DNA from: an uncultured Bacilli bacterium
GTDB lineage: Bacteria; Bacillota_I; Bacilli_A; RF39; UBA660
Assembly: GCA_934096715.1 (NCBI GenBank)
Contig: CAKOMQ010000004.1
Span: forward strand, 1-64,000
Direction: 5' to 3'
Length of the DNA: 64,000 nt
This document shows, piece by piece, positions 7,135 through 15,572 of the stretch; the stretch's first letter is position 1, and each line of letters opens with the position of its first letter. Made by a program: the position numbers and the translations under genes. The notes under the pieces are model-generated. The model made no database searches, had not been told where the DNA came from, and was given only the letters and a program-made list of their open reading frames with translations.

Positions 7135-8899
7135 CTAAATCCGTTTCTATATCTTCTGTGTCATTATCACTTTGATAAACAGTTATTGAGAATGTAGCAT
7201 TTTCTTTTACCACACTTCCTGCTTTTCTACTTTGACTTATGATATCTCCGTTTTTATGATTACCTACAGAACTATACTTAATAGTTAACTTAAGCTTATA
7301 TTGTTCAGCAAAGTTTTCAACGTCTGTAACACTTTTAGTACCATCAGTAAAGTCTGGATATAATTCACCTATTTGAGCGTAAGTTAAAGTGATTGTGTCA
7401 CCTGAATGAATTTTTTCTCCTGGCTCAACTGATTGACCAATTATATCTCCATCTTTGTATTCAGTTTTAGGATCACTTATTACTTCTGATTTTTCTTCAA
7501 CACTTATTCCTTTACTATTAAGCATTCCTTTAACTTCTAGATAATTTTTGCCTTTGTAGTCTTCAACAGTTACAGTACCTTCTCCACTTGAAATATATAG
7601 TTTTACTGTAGATCCTTTCTTACGATTATTACCACTTCCAGGACTAGTTTTAACTACTTTACCTTCATCTATATTTTCACTAACAATATTTTCTTGTTCA
7701 TCACTAACAACAAAACCTGCTTTTTGTAGTATTTTAGTTGCTTCACTTATTGTTTTATTAGATACATCTGGTACTTCAATTGTACTTCCTTTTGTAAATA
7801 ATGTTATACAGACAAATACCGCAGTTATAGCGACTACTAGTCCTGTAAATACTATTGCTAATTTTATTAATAAACTATTTTGTTTTTTCATATCTTCCTC
7901 TTTAATTTGCTTTATTTCGATAGTTTTATCTAAATCTTCATTCTTTTTCTTCTCTACTTTAGGAGATTTAGCTTCCTTTTTAACTTCAACTTTTTCTTTT
8001 TTTACTGGTTGAATAGCACGAGTTTCATCACTAATTTCATTATATTTTAGAGTAATCTTTGGTTCATTTATTCTTGATGGATCTAAGCAAGTAAGTAAAT
8101 CTTCATGCATCTCTCTTGCATCAGCATATCTGTTTTTAGGATTCTTAGCTGTTGCTTTAATTATAATATTTTCAACACTTTGGGGTATTGAAGGATTCTC
8201 TTCTCTGACACCAGGGACATTTTCTTTTAAATGCTTTAATGCTATTTCAACAGCGTTATCTCCTTTAAATGGAAGTTTTCCTGTTAATAATTCATAGAAT
8301 AATATACCTATTGAATAGATATCACTTTGAAGTGTTGCTCCTTTTCCACTAGCTTGTTCTGGTGGTAAGTAATGAACACTACCCATAACTGAGTTAGTTT
8401 GAGTTAGTTGAGTAGAATTCATAGCCATGGCAATACCAAAGTCTGTTATTTTAACTAAACCATTTTCAAGGATCAAAATATTTTGGGGTTTAATATCACG
8501 ATGTATTATATAAGAATCATGCGCAACACTTAAACCAGCTGTAATTTGAAGCACTATATCGACAGCTTCACTTACCGTAAGTTTTCCACGTTTTTTAATA
8601 AGACTCTTTAAGTGTTTGCCTTCAATATATTCCATTACAATATAGTATTCACCATTATCTTCACCAACATCATATACTTCAACAATATTTGGATGAGATA
8701 AACTACTTGCTGCCAAGGCTTCACGTTGAAATCTTCTAACAAATTTTTCATCATTAGCAAGATCTCCCCTTAATACTTTAACAGCAACATCTCGATCAAG
8801 AATGGTATCATAAGCTAAATAAACATTAGCCATTCCACCTTCACCAATACTTTTTATTATTTGGTAACGATCGTTTATTTTTTGACCTTTCATTACCAT
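7127..8899 (-). CDS. prkC: PASTA-domain Ser/Thr protein kinase PrkC
   Basis: A 590-residue membrane kinase. The cytoplasmic Hanks-type kinase domain (about 10-270) is complete: GEGGMANVY glycine loop, AVKVL lysine, HRDIKPQNIL catalytic loop, DFGIA. A charged linker leads to one membrane helix at about 347-370, then three or so PASTA repeats (VPDVSNKTISEA onward) outside the cell, which bind muropeptides or lipid II in relatives. The acidic C terminus is ordinary. The gene overlaps its phosphatase prpC by one base, so the kinase and phosphatase are co-expressed. The presence of PASTA repeats implies peptidoglycan. Confidence 0.96.
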   Translation of the reverse strand: MVMKGQKINDRYQIIKSIGEGGMANVYLAYDTILDRDVAVKVLRGDLANDEKFVRRFQREALAASSLSHPNIVEVYDVGEDNGEYYIVMEYIEGKHLKSLIKKRGKLTVSEAVDIVLQITAGLSVAHDSYIIHRDIKPQNILILENGLVKITDFGIAMAMNSTQLTQTNSVMGSVHYLPPEQASGKGATLQSDIYSIGILFYELLTGKLPFKGDNAVEIALKHLKENVPGVREENPSIPQSVENIIIKATAKNPKNRYADAREMHEDLLTCLDPSRINEPKITLKYNEISDETRAIQPVKKEKVEVKKEAKSPKVEKKKNEDLDKTIEIKQIKEEDMKKQNSLLIKLAIVFTGLVVAITAVFVCITLFTKGSTIEVPDVSNKTISEATKILQKAGFVVSDEQENIVSENIDEGKVVKTSPGSGNNRKKGSTVKLYISSGEGTVTVEDYKGKNYLEVKGMLNSKGISVEEKSEVISDPKTEYKDGDIIGQSVEPGEKIHSGDTITLTYAQIGELYPDFTDGTKSVTDVENFAEQYKLKLTIKYSSVGNHKNGDIISQSRKAGSVVKENATFSITVYQSDNDTEDIETDLDD

Positions 8900-9642
8900 T
8901 ATTCTTCACCACTTTCTTTAACTAAGTAGGCTACTGAAATATTATCATTTCCACCTCTAGCATTACATTTTCTAATCAACTTTTCAACCTTTTCATTTAT
9001 ATCTAAATCATCTTCATCTAAAACTTTTTCAATTTGACTATCTGTTAACATATTTGTTAAACCATCACTACATAAGAATACACCATCATAATCACTTTCA
9101 ACAGCAAAGATGTCTATTTCCGCTTTTTCACTAGCACCAAGAGCTTTCATCAAAACATTCTTTTGGGGATGATTCTTAGCTTCTTCTTCACTTATATTAC
9201 CTGCTGCCACCAAAAGATTTACTAGTGTATGGTCATTTGTTACTTTATGTAGTTTTTTATTCTTAATAACATATCCTGATGAATCACCAATGTTACCAAA
9301 TATTAAGAATGTATCAGTTACTAGTGCACATACGATAGTAGTTCCTAATCCAACTGAATCTTCATGTTCTAATCCATAAGTAAGTATTTCATTATTTATA
9401 TCATTAACTGTATCATTTAACCAGTTTATAGCGTCTAGTTTAGTTCCAACCGTTGATAGTTGGTTAAATCTTTTACCAAGAGATGTTACTACAATACTAC
9501 TAGCAACTTCTCCTTTTCGGTGTCCACCCATACCATCTGCCACTATTAGTAAGTATTCACCACTAGTGTTTTTTAAAATAGTAACACTATCTTCGTTATG
9601 GCTTCTTACTCTTCCTGAGTCAGTTAAATAACTTGTTTTCAT
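8899..9642 (-). CDS. prpC: PP2C-type protein phosphatase PrpC
   Basis: A 247-residue Mn-dependent Ser/Thr phosphatase, partner of PrkC. PP2C motifs are in order: RSHNEDSV, ADGMGGHRKGE, GLGTTIV, NIGDSSGYV, CSDGLTNMLTD and GGNDNISVA. The metal-binding aspartates are all present. It sits two bases from rlmN and overlaps prkC. Confidence 0.96.
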   Translation of the reverse strand: MKTSYLTDSGRVRSHNEDSVTILKNTSGEYLLIVADGMGGHRKGEVASSIVVTSLGKRFNQLSTVGTKLDAINWLNDTVNDINNEILTYGLEHEDSVGLGTTIVCALVTDTFLIFGNIGDSSGYVIKNKKLHKVTNDHTLVNLLVAAGNISEEEAKNHPQKNVLMKALGASEKAEIDIFAVESDYDGVFLCSDGLTNMLTDSQIEKVLDEDDLDINEKVEKLIRKCNARGGNDNISVAYLVKESGEE

Positions 9643-9643
9643 T

Positions 9644-10654
9644 TTACACCTCTTTACTTCTTAACTGTCCACATGCAGCCGAAATTTTGCTTCCAAATTC
9701 TTTTCTAACAGTGGTATTAATTCCTAGACTTAAAAGTTTATCTTGAAACTTTTTAACATTATCGCTCTTTTTATATTCAATATTTTTTGTTTCATTATAA
9801 GGTATCAAATTAACATAGACATTCATACCCCTTAATAAATTAGCTAACTCTAAAGCATTATCCATGCTATCATTAACACCTTTTAACATTACATATTCTA
9901 TTGTAACACGTCTATTAGTTTTTTTGATATAATTTTTTATACTATCTATAACCATATCTATTGGATAAACTTTACTTATCGGCATAATCTTATTTCTAAT
10001 TTGATCAGATGGAGCATGAAGTGAAAGAGCTAGATTAACTTGAAGCGGAAAGTTACTAAACTCATTTATCTTAGGTACTAGCCCACAAGTTGATACAGTT
10101 ATATGTCTTGCACCAATACCTAATCCTTTCGGATGATTTATAATACTAATAAAATTCATTACATTATCATAGTTATCAAAAGGCTCTCCTATACCCATAA
10201 TAACAACACTATCTATACGCTTATTTATATCTTCTTCAATTAGAAGTATTTGTTCAACCATTTCATATGTTTCTAGATTTCTAACTTTCTTAAGCCTTCC
10301 ACTTTCACAAAACTTACATCCCATATTACAGCCAACTTGACTAGATACACAAACACTTAATCCATAGTCGTGCATCATTAAGACGGCTTCAACTTTTTCA
10401 TTATCAGTTAATTCAAATAAATATTTTTTTACCAAACTGTCTTCTTCTTTTTTAATTATACTTATTAAAGATGTAGTATATTCAATTTTTAACTTCTCAC
10501 GCACTTCTTTTTTTATATTAGAAAACTCATCTATATCTTTAACTCTTTTAATATACAACCATTCAAAAACTTGGGTAGCTTTATATTTTTTCTCACCCAT
10601 GTATGTAAATATATTTTCCATATCTTCTATTTTATAATTATATAAATTCTTCAT
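9644..10654 (-). CDS. rlmN: 23S rRNA (adenine-2503-C2)-methyltransferase RlmN
   Basis: A 336-residue radical SAM enzyme that methylates A2503 of 23S rRNA and certain tRNAs. The radical SAM cluster motif is CNMGCKFCESG, with GIGEPFDNYDNV after it. The C-terminal AACGQLRS carries the second conserved cysteine of the RlmN/Cfr mechanism. The first gene of the rlmN-prpC-prkC-rsgA-rpe run. Confidence 0.96.
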   Translation of the reverse strand: MKNLYNYKIEDMENIFTYMGEKKYKATQVFEWLYIKRVKDIDEFSNIKKEVREKLKIEYTTSLISIIKKEEDSLVKKYLFELTDNEKVEAVLMMHDYGLSVCVSSQVGCNMGCKFCESGRLKKVRNLETYEMVEQILLIEEDINKRIDSVVIMGIGEPFDNYDNVMNFISIINHPKGLGIGARHITVSTCGLVPKINEFSNFPLQVNLALSLHAPSDQIRNKIMPISKVYPIDMVIDSIKNYIKKTNRRVTIEYVMLKGVNDSMDNALELANLLRGMNVYVNLIPYNETKNIEYKKSDNVKKFQDKLLSLGINTTVRKEFGSKISAACGQLRSKEV

Positions 10655-10686
10655 ACTCTAATTTTACCAAATATTCTATTATAAGT

Positions 10687-11046
10687 CTACACTACCAGTG
10701 GTGCAAAAAAAGGAAATATATTTCTTAATATAGTAAATAAAACTACTAATAAAAGAATTAAATATAATATTTTTTTATCTATTTTAATAAGTTTTTTCTT
10801 CCATAAGCAAATAACTACATAAATTATAAAAGAAATCATTAGTAGAAATGCTAGCATATTATATCTAAATGCTTGATAAAATTCTAAATTAATCAAACTT
10901 CTTAACATTCTAGTAATTCCGCATCCTGGACAATAAAGACTAAAATTAGTATAGATTGGACAAAGTACATTACCAAAGAATATTAAATAAATAGAACTTA
11001 TTAATATAAAAAAAATAACAATTGAAATTATTATTTTTTCCATCAT
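10687..11046 (-). CDS. DUF2752 membrane protein
   Basis: A 119-residue protein with three predicted membrane helices and the DUF2752 signature CPGCGITRML, a cysteine pair followed by TR. The function of the family is unknown. The start overlaps the stop of the TM2-domain gene (TAATG), so the two are translated together. In other bacteria DUF2752 is also found beside TM2-domain or zinc-ribbon proteins. Confidence 0.88.
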   Translation of the reverse strand: MMEKIIISIVIFFILISSIYLIFFGNVLCPIYTNFSLYCPGCGITRMLRSLINLEFYQAFRYNMLAFLLMISFIIYVVICLWKKKLIKIDKKILYLILLLVVLFTILRNIFPFFAPLVV

Positions 11047-11474
11047 TAATCAGTTAATGGCATACCATCAGCATCAACATTAATAGATCCAGTTAAAATA
11101 AGTATTCCTTCAACTAATCCCCAAATAGATGAGATTGGAGATAAAATGAAGCAACTTAATAATGTTATTAATAATTGACCTACTGCTTTACCATTGTATC
11201 CTAAATAAAAGTTATGCACACCAAAAGCTCCTAAAAATATACCTAGTATTCCAGCAGCTATTTTACTTTTGGCACCAGGATTAACAGAACCATTTCCACT
11301 TACAGTAGTCTTAAAAACATATCCACATTTTTGACATACTGTAGCACTTGAGTCCATACTTTCATTACATTCTGGGCATACTTTTTTAGGTCTATTTGGA
11401 CATCCACAGCTTGGACATTTTTCTGCCAAATCACTCATTTCTTTTCCACATTCATTACATTTAATCATTGCCAT
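11046..11474 (-). CDS. zinc-ribbon and TM2-domain membrane protein
   Basis: About 142 residues. Two zinc ribbons at the N terminus (CNECGKEM...CPSCGCPN and CPECNESM...CQKCGYVF) are followed by a TM2 domain with two membrane helices and the GAFGVHNFYLGY signature. The ATG at 11474 is eight bases from AAGGAG and is a better start than the GTG three codons upstream. The role of the family is unknown. It shares an operon with the DUF2752 gene. Confidence 0.87.
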   Translation of the reverse strand: MAMIKCNECGKEMSDLAEKCPSCGCPNRPKKVCPECNESMDSSATVCQKCGYVFKTTVSGNGSVNPGAKSKIAAGILGIFLGAFGVHNFYLGYNGKAVGQLLITLLSCFILSPISSIWGLVEGILILTGSINVDADGMPLTD

Positions 11475-11526
11475 ACTTAACACTCCTTACTTATATTAAT
11501 TCTATCAAAATATTATTTGAAAGTCA

Positions 11527-11925
11527 TCATATTTTTTTATAATCATAGTATTTTTTTATACTAGGACTTAAGAAGAATACAATAACAATAATATAATCAC
11601 TACTTAAAACTATTTTATGATAAACTATTAAATAATAAACTATTAATACTCCTATTGCGTATAACATATTTTTTAATGATTCAACTAATAAATCTTTAAT
11701 ACTCTTATCTTTACTTGCAAGAACAAATCCATATATACTAGCATAGATAAGTCCTAGTATAAATAGAGTACAAAAAATAAGATAACCTATTAACAAATAA
11801 ATATTATACTTAGTCATATCATTCATAAATAGAACAAAAAATAAAAGTATTATAGTAATTCCTATAAACATATAAAATAATACTTTTAAAGTTTTATATA
11901 TAAAATCATCTATTTTCTTTTTCAT
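11527..11925 (-). CDS. small integral membrane protein, unknown
   Basis: 132 residues with four predicted membrane helices and a lysine-rich N terminus and C terminus. I do not recognise the family. The start overlaps the stop of the CDP-alcohol phosphatidyltransferase gene (ATGA), so it is probably co-translated and may have a membrane or lipid-related role. Confidence 0.7.
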   Translation of the reverse strand: MKKKIDDFIYKTLKVLFYMFIGITIILLFFVLFMNDMTKYNIYLLIGYLIFCTLFILGLIYASIYGFVLASKDKSIKDLLVESLKNMLYAIGVLIVYYLIVYHKIVLSSDYIIVIVFFLSPSIKKYYDYKKI

Positions 11926-12626
11926 TTAAAACTCCTTTTTTGTTGCAATCTTAAATCTTTTAAGTTAGTTTCATCTTTATGTTTTTCATAGAATTCAGGA
12001 CTAAACCAAACATTTTTAGCATAATTAACTCTTTCTTCTTTTGTTAGTTTAATTCTTTTTGATTTACTACTCTTCTTCATTGATGCTTCAATATTCTTTT
12101 TAAAGAAGAATTCTCCTATATAACTAATAAGAGTTAAAAATTCCATGATTATACCTGGAGATAATGTTAATAAATACAAAGTATTCTTATTATTTAGATT
12201 ATCTATATCAGAAACAAAGAATGTAAGTACTATAGAAAGTGCTAAAAACCATACTTTAACCTTTCCTATAATATTAGATTTTATATTCATATTAAACTTA
12301 TATTTCATAAATTGTACTATACATATAAGAAACTCTATTAAAAGAGGTATAAGAGCTATATCTCCTACTATTATGTATAGCACTATATAGTTAACTATTG
12401 TAAATAATTTATCAGCTGCACCGTCAAAAAGCGCTCCAAAAAATGTTGATACTTTCCAAAATCTTGCAAGTATACCATCTAGTACATCAGATAAGTAAAT
12501 AAATATTGTCATTATTCCAATCGTAAATCCACTAAAGTGCCTAGACATAAACAGAACCAAGAAAGTACCTATTATTCTAATAAAAGTAATTGAATTAACA
12601 ATAACAAGTTCAGAATTTTTGCTCAT
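11922..12626 (-). CDS. CDP-alcohol phosphatidyltransferase (PgsA-like)
   Basis: A multi-pass phospholipid synthase of about 234 residues. The family signature D-x2-D-G-x2-A-R-x8-G-x3-D-x3-D is complete in SDVLDGILARFWKVSTFFG followed by ALFDGAADK. It would transfer a phosphatidyl group from CDP-diacylglycerol, probably to glycerol 3-phosphate, but the exact acceptor cannot be read from sequence. The C terminus has an extra charged tail of about 50 residues. I place the start at the ATG at 12626; the longer reading begins with GTG and has no better ribosome site. Confidence 0.88.
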   Translation of the reverse strand: MSKNSELVIVNSITFIRIIGTFLVLFMSRHFSGFTIGIMTIFIYLSDVLDGILARFWKVSTFFGALFDGAADKLFTIVNYIVLYIIVGDIALIPLLIEFLICIVQFMKYKFNMNIKSNIIGKVKVWFLALSIVLTFFVSDIDNLNNKNTLYLLTLSPGIIMEFLTLISYIGEFFFKKNIEASMKKSSKSKRIKLTKEERVNYAKNVWFSPEFYEKHKDETNLKDLRLQQKRSFK

Positions 12627-12662
12627 TTTTTCACCCACTTAATAAATAGATTATATCAAATT

Positions 12663-12791
12663 TTAACTATATAAACTAGATATTTTTACTATTATGAATA
12701 ATATTATTATGAATATTAACCATAGTATTAGTTTGAATAAAGCTGTTTCTTTATCATTCTTTTTTCTTTTAAATATATTCTTAATATTCAT
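12663..12791 (-). CDS. small single-helix membrane protein (42 aa), possible
   Basis: A short frame beginning one base after the fmt stop codon, MNIKNIFKRKKN onward. It has a basic N terminus, one hydrophobic helix at about residues 19-36 and a stop at 12665-12663. An AGGA lies about 7 bases before the ATG. The positive-then-hydrophobic layout and tight coupling to fmt favour a real gene, but its small size leaves doubt. Confidence 0.45.
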   Translation of the reverse strand: MNIKNIFKRKKNDKETALFKLILWLIFIIILFIIVKISSLYS

Positions 12792-12792
12792 A

Positions 12793-13701
12793 TTATTTCC
12801 TATTCTTTAGACCATTTAAATAACTTTTAATATCCATTTCTTTTTTACCAGCAGGTTTAATTATATCTATATATACATATCCATCTAGACATTCAATATA
12901 TAATTCTTTATTATTGATAACTACGTTCCCTACTCTAGTATTATCTTTTTTTATAAAATGTGCTTTCTTTATTTTTATTTCTTCATCATTTATTTTAGTA
13001 TTAACAAGTGGCGCTGGTGAAAAAGCTTTTATTTTATTTATAATACTTTCTCCATTATTATTAAAATCTAGTTCTTCCATATCTCTTGTAATCATCGGAG
13101 CAAGTGTACTTAAAGAATCATCTTGTTTAATTCTACTTATGTTGCCATTTATAATATTTTCAAGATTCTTTTCTAGAATAATACTTCCAAGTTTAGATAA
13201 CTCTTCATGAACACTTCCATTATCATCAGTATCTTTAATAGTATAGGTAACTTTATCAATCATATCTCCTGTATCCATACCAACATCCATATACATTAAA
13301 GTAATACCTGTTTCTTTTTCTCCATTCATAATTGCCCATTCAATCGGAGCACTTCCCCTATACTTTGGTAGTAATGATGCATGAATATTTATACAACCAT
13401 ACTTAGGATAATCAAGTATTACACTTGGTAATATTTTTCCATAAGCACAAGTTATAATTAATTCTGGATCATACTTAAGAATATCTTCATACTCTTTTTT
13501 TAAGCTATCTGGAGTAAGTACATCAATTCCATACTCCAACGCTCTTTTCTTAATTGGAGATGGTGTTAATACTTTTTTTCTTCCTATATAAGCATCTTTT
13601 TTAGTTACAACTGCCACCACATCACATAGTTTTACTACACTTTCAAATACATTTAAAGAAAATTCAGGTGTTCCCATAAATATTGTTCTAACTTTTTTCA
13701 T
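12793..13701 (-). CDS. fmt: methionyl-tRNA formyltransferase
   Basis: A 302-residue enzyme that formylates initiator Met-tRNA; the initiator tRNA itself is at 80-157. The formyltransferase core shows MGTPEFS at the start, CAYGKILP, NIHASLLPKYRGSAPIEWAI (catalytic Asn/His and the SLLP hallmark) and MDVGMDTGDM. A C-terminal OB-type domain follows. The length is normal. Confidence 0.96.
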   Translation of the reverse strand: MKKVRTIFMGTPEFSLNVFESVVKLCDVVAVVTKKDAYIGRKKVLTPSPIKKRALEYGIDVLTPDSLKKEYEDILKYDPELIITCAYGKILPSVILDYPKYGCINIHASLLPKYRGSAPIEWAIMNGEKETGITLMYMDVGMDTGDMIDKVTYTIKDTDDNGSVHEELSKLGSIILEKNLENIINGNISRIKQDDSLSTLAPMITRDMEELDFNNNGESIINKIKAFSPAPLVNTKINDEEIKIKKAHFIKKDNTRVGNVVINNKELYIECLDGYVYIDIIKPAGKKEMDIKSYLNGLKNRK

Positions 13702-13724
13702 AATCTTTCTCCTTCACTATTTAG

Positions 13725-13747
13725 TAAAAAAGCAACCTAAGTTGCTT
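13725..13747 (-). terminator. intrinsic terminator after the first variable surface gene
   Basis: On the minus strand AAGCAAC, a 4-base loop and GTTGCTT are followed by T's. It ends transcription coming from 15346. Confidence 0.75.
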
Positions 13748-13756
13748 AACACCGGA

Positions 13757-13783
13757 TGCAAAATCGACTGCGTCGATTTTGCA
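13757..13783. repeat. perfect 12-bp hairpin just 3' of the variable surface gene
   Basis: TGCAAAATCGAC and GTCGATTTTGCA are exact inverted repeats with a 3-base loop. The hairpin lies about 15 bases after the stop codon and is separate from the terminator at 13725-13747. It has no T run of its own. Hairpins just downstream of the variable repeat are known to aid retrohoming in diversity-generating retroelements such as that of phage BPP-1, which makes this position notable. Confidence 0.7.
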
Positions 13784-13798
13784 CTATTATCGAACGCC

Positions 13799-15346
13799 CT
13801 ATTGGATCATGAACGGATCGTCCAAAGAGCCTTCACCGCTTAAAAATGCTTGATTCGACGTAAGATAGAAGACTGGGCGCACCGCACCAGAAACATTCAC
13901 GTAGTAGTTGGACACGTAACCATTGTCATTGACACCCCACGCATAGCGGTAGCCACTACCATTAACTCCAGTACGAGAAAGTGTCCATTCCCATGAATCC
14001 TTTGCAGTATCATTATTACTTGGATGCATCCAGCCTGTTTTTAGTGTATCTTTGTTATCAACAGTACTTCCTGTTATTGCTAAAGCACTTGAACCTAATG
14101 ATAATGTATAATCACTTACATACATTAAGCCTATTTTTGCACTTGGTGTTGTCCATTCGCCAACTGTACTTGTTTTCGTACTTCTATTCATTTCATGTAA
14201 ATATATTTGGCCTGGTGTTAAACTGATGTAATAATTTGGTCCATTACTTCCATCGGATGTTTTTGTATTTACTGCACTCCATGTCCAATTTTCTATACGA
14301 TTACTCCATTCTGTATTTTGCAAGTAATCATATTTTGCACTTGTTAAGAAATAACTTCCGTTAAGTCTTTTATACATATCACTGTTTTCCCATGATATAT
14401 CTGTATTATAGTCCGGATGCCATGCATAGTAACCTATTTCATTACCTAATTGTTTATATTTAATTAGTTTAACATGGCTATCTCCATTTGCATCTGAGAA
14501 TACTCCAAGCACTCTATACATATATTTATCTTGATTTGCTGTACAAGTAGATTTATCTGTTGTACCAAAACATATAAAGTTATTTGGATTTGTACTAGTT
14601 CCTACTGCCCCACTTCCTGTATATCTATAGCCATCGCCTTCTAGTCCACTTTGCCATAATTTTCCACTTGCTATTAATTTATCTGCTAGTGGTGTTGAGT
14701 CAGCATGTAATTTACAAGAAAATGCTTTTTTATCTCCACTTGTATATGGTTCTATTTTTATTGTGTATGAATTACCTACTAATTTATCTTGAGTAGTTGC
14801 TGTATTTGTTATACTACTTGTTAGTGGTATTGATACACTATTTCCTTTTGTTAAGTTTTTAATTTCTCCACTTACTATAATGCCTGTAGTTCCAGCAGTT
14901 GTAAGTTCCTTAAGAGTCATAGTCTTATCTCCTACTACTACTTTTACATCATTATCTGAGTTATCAGTGATTGGAGTTGTTACAGTTGCTGTTACTTTAT
15001 AATTATAAGTACAGTCTAGTGCTTCATCTCCTTCTGGTAAACTTGCTGTTGCTAATATGTAATTTGGATTAGTAGTTAGTGCTAGTCCATTTTCATTTTC
15101 ATTAGCATAATAAGTCTTTCCTGCATTTGCTTGACTCATTAAGTTTGCATCTAAATTTAAATATAACTTAGATGTTTTAATTTGCATTGTTGGATTTCCT
15201 AAGTTGTTGGCTTTACCTGTTACCTTAGCACCTGTTTGATCATTACTTGCATTAATACTAAAGTACGCATATGTTCCACCTATTAATAGTAATAGAGCAA
15301 AAGTGAATGCTACAACTATAAGTTGCTTTTTGTTCATATTTTTCAT
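13799..15346 (-). CDS. surface protein with hypervariable C-terminal patch (DGR-type target candidate)
   Basis: 515 residues. A membrane or signal segment at about residues 8-27 ends in GGTYAYFS and resembles camelysin/TasA-type proteins. The beta-rich N domain extends to FSCK at about 215. From WQSGLEGDGYRY (about 229) begins a C-terminal domain shared with the proteins at 46864-48435 and 16892-18427, ending RPVFYL plus a short tail. Residues about 457-493 (13868-13978) are encoded by a GC-rich patch using CGC, CGT and GCG codons unlike the rest. There the protein differs strongly from its 46864-48435 paralogue, though the two are nearly identical elsewhere. A C-terminal patch ending in a G-x-RPVFYL core fits a C-type-lectin-like DGR target, which is inference. 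Function otherwise unknown. Confidence 0.8.
   Translation of the reverse strand: MKNMNKKQLIVVAFTFALLLLIGGTYAYFSINASNDQTGAKVTGKANNLGNPTMQIKTSKLYLNLDANLMSQANAGKTYYANENENGLALTTNPNYILATASLPEGDEALDCTYNYKVTATVTTPITDNSDNDVKVVVGDKTMTLKELTTAGTTGIIVSGEIKNLTKGNSVSIPLTSSITNTATTQDKLVGNSYTIKIEPYTSGDKKAFSCKLHADSTPLADKLIASGKLWQSGLEGDGYRYTGSGAVGTSTNPNNFICFGTTDKSTCTANQDKYMYRVLGVFSDANGDSHVKLIKYKQLGNEIGYYAWHPDYNTDISWENSDMYKRLNGSYFLTSAKYDYLQNTEWSNRIENWTWSAVNTKTSDGSNGPNYYISLTPGQIYLHEMNRSTKTSTVGEWTTPSAKIGLMYVSDYTLSLGSSALAITGSTVDNKDTLKTGWMHPSNNDTAKDSWEWTLSRTGVNGSGYRYAWGVNDNGYVSNYYVNVSGAVRPVFYLTSNQAFLSGEGSLDDPFMIQ
13868..13978 (-). other. putative variable repeat 1 (DGR-like), GC-rich patch
   Basis: By hand count 57 of 111 bases are G or C, in a gene and genome that are strongly AT-rich. 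The boundaries are sharp: codons for LSR on one side and RPVFYL on the other are conserved with the second copy. Between them changes are scattered among fixed codons (AW, V, GY, V). Compared with 46936-47043 it is one codon longer. Confidence 0.65.
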
Positions 15347-15370
15347 TATTTACCTACTCTTTCTAGATTA

Positions 15371-15399
15371 ATTTTATAATATTTTTAAACTGTTTTCAA
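15371..15399 (-). promoter_or_regulatory. promoter of the first variable surface gene
   Basis: TTGAAA (15399-15394), a 17-base spacer and TAAAAT (15376-15371) on the minus strand, about 25 bases before the ATG. Confidence 0.6.
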
Positions 15400-15493
15400 G
15401 TTAAACATTGGTGAAATATGTAATTTAGGATTTTATCCCATAAATACGGCAAATTTTAGATGTTTATCACAAAATTCCGACCATTTTCAAGTA

Positions 15494-15542
15494 ATTTTAC
15501 ACATTTTTCCGACTATTTTTAACTATTTTTACACATTTTTCC
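15494..15542. repeat. direct repeats upstream of the variable surface gene
   Basis: TTTTACACATTTTTCC occurs at about 15495-15510 and again at 15527-15542, a 32-base period, with TTCCGAC motifs interspersed. They lie 100-150 bases upstream of the promoter at 15371-15399. They could be regulator-binding sites. Nothing else is seen between 15400 and 15572. Confidence 0.5.
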
Positions 15543-15572
15543 AGAAATGTTATTAAAAAAAGAAATATATTT

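Noticed and set aside
13868..13978. Explaining the GC-rich patch as recent horizontal transfer
   Set aside because: The patch begins and ends inside one domain at the same codons in two paralogues, and the fixed residues are kept. A transferred fragment would not have such matched borders.
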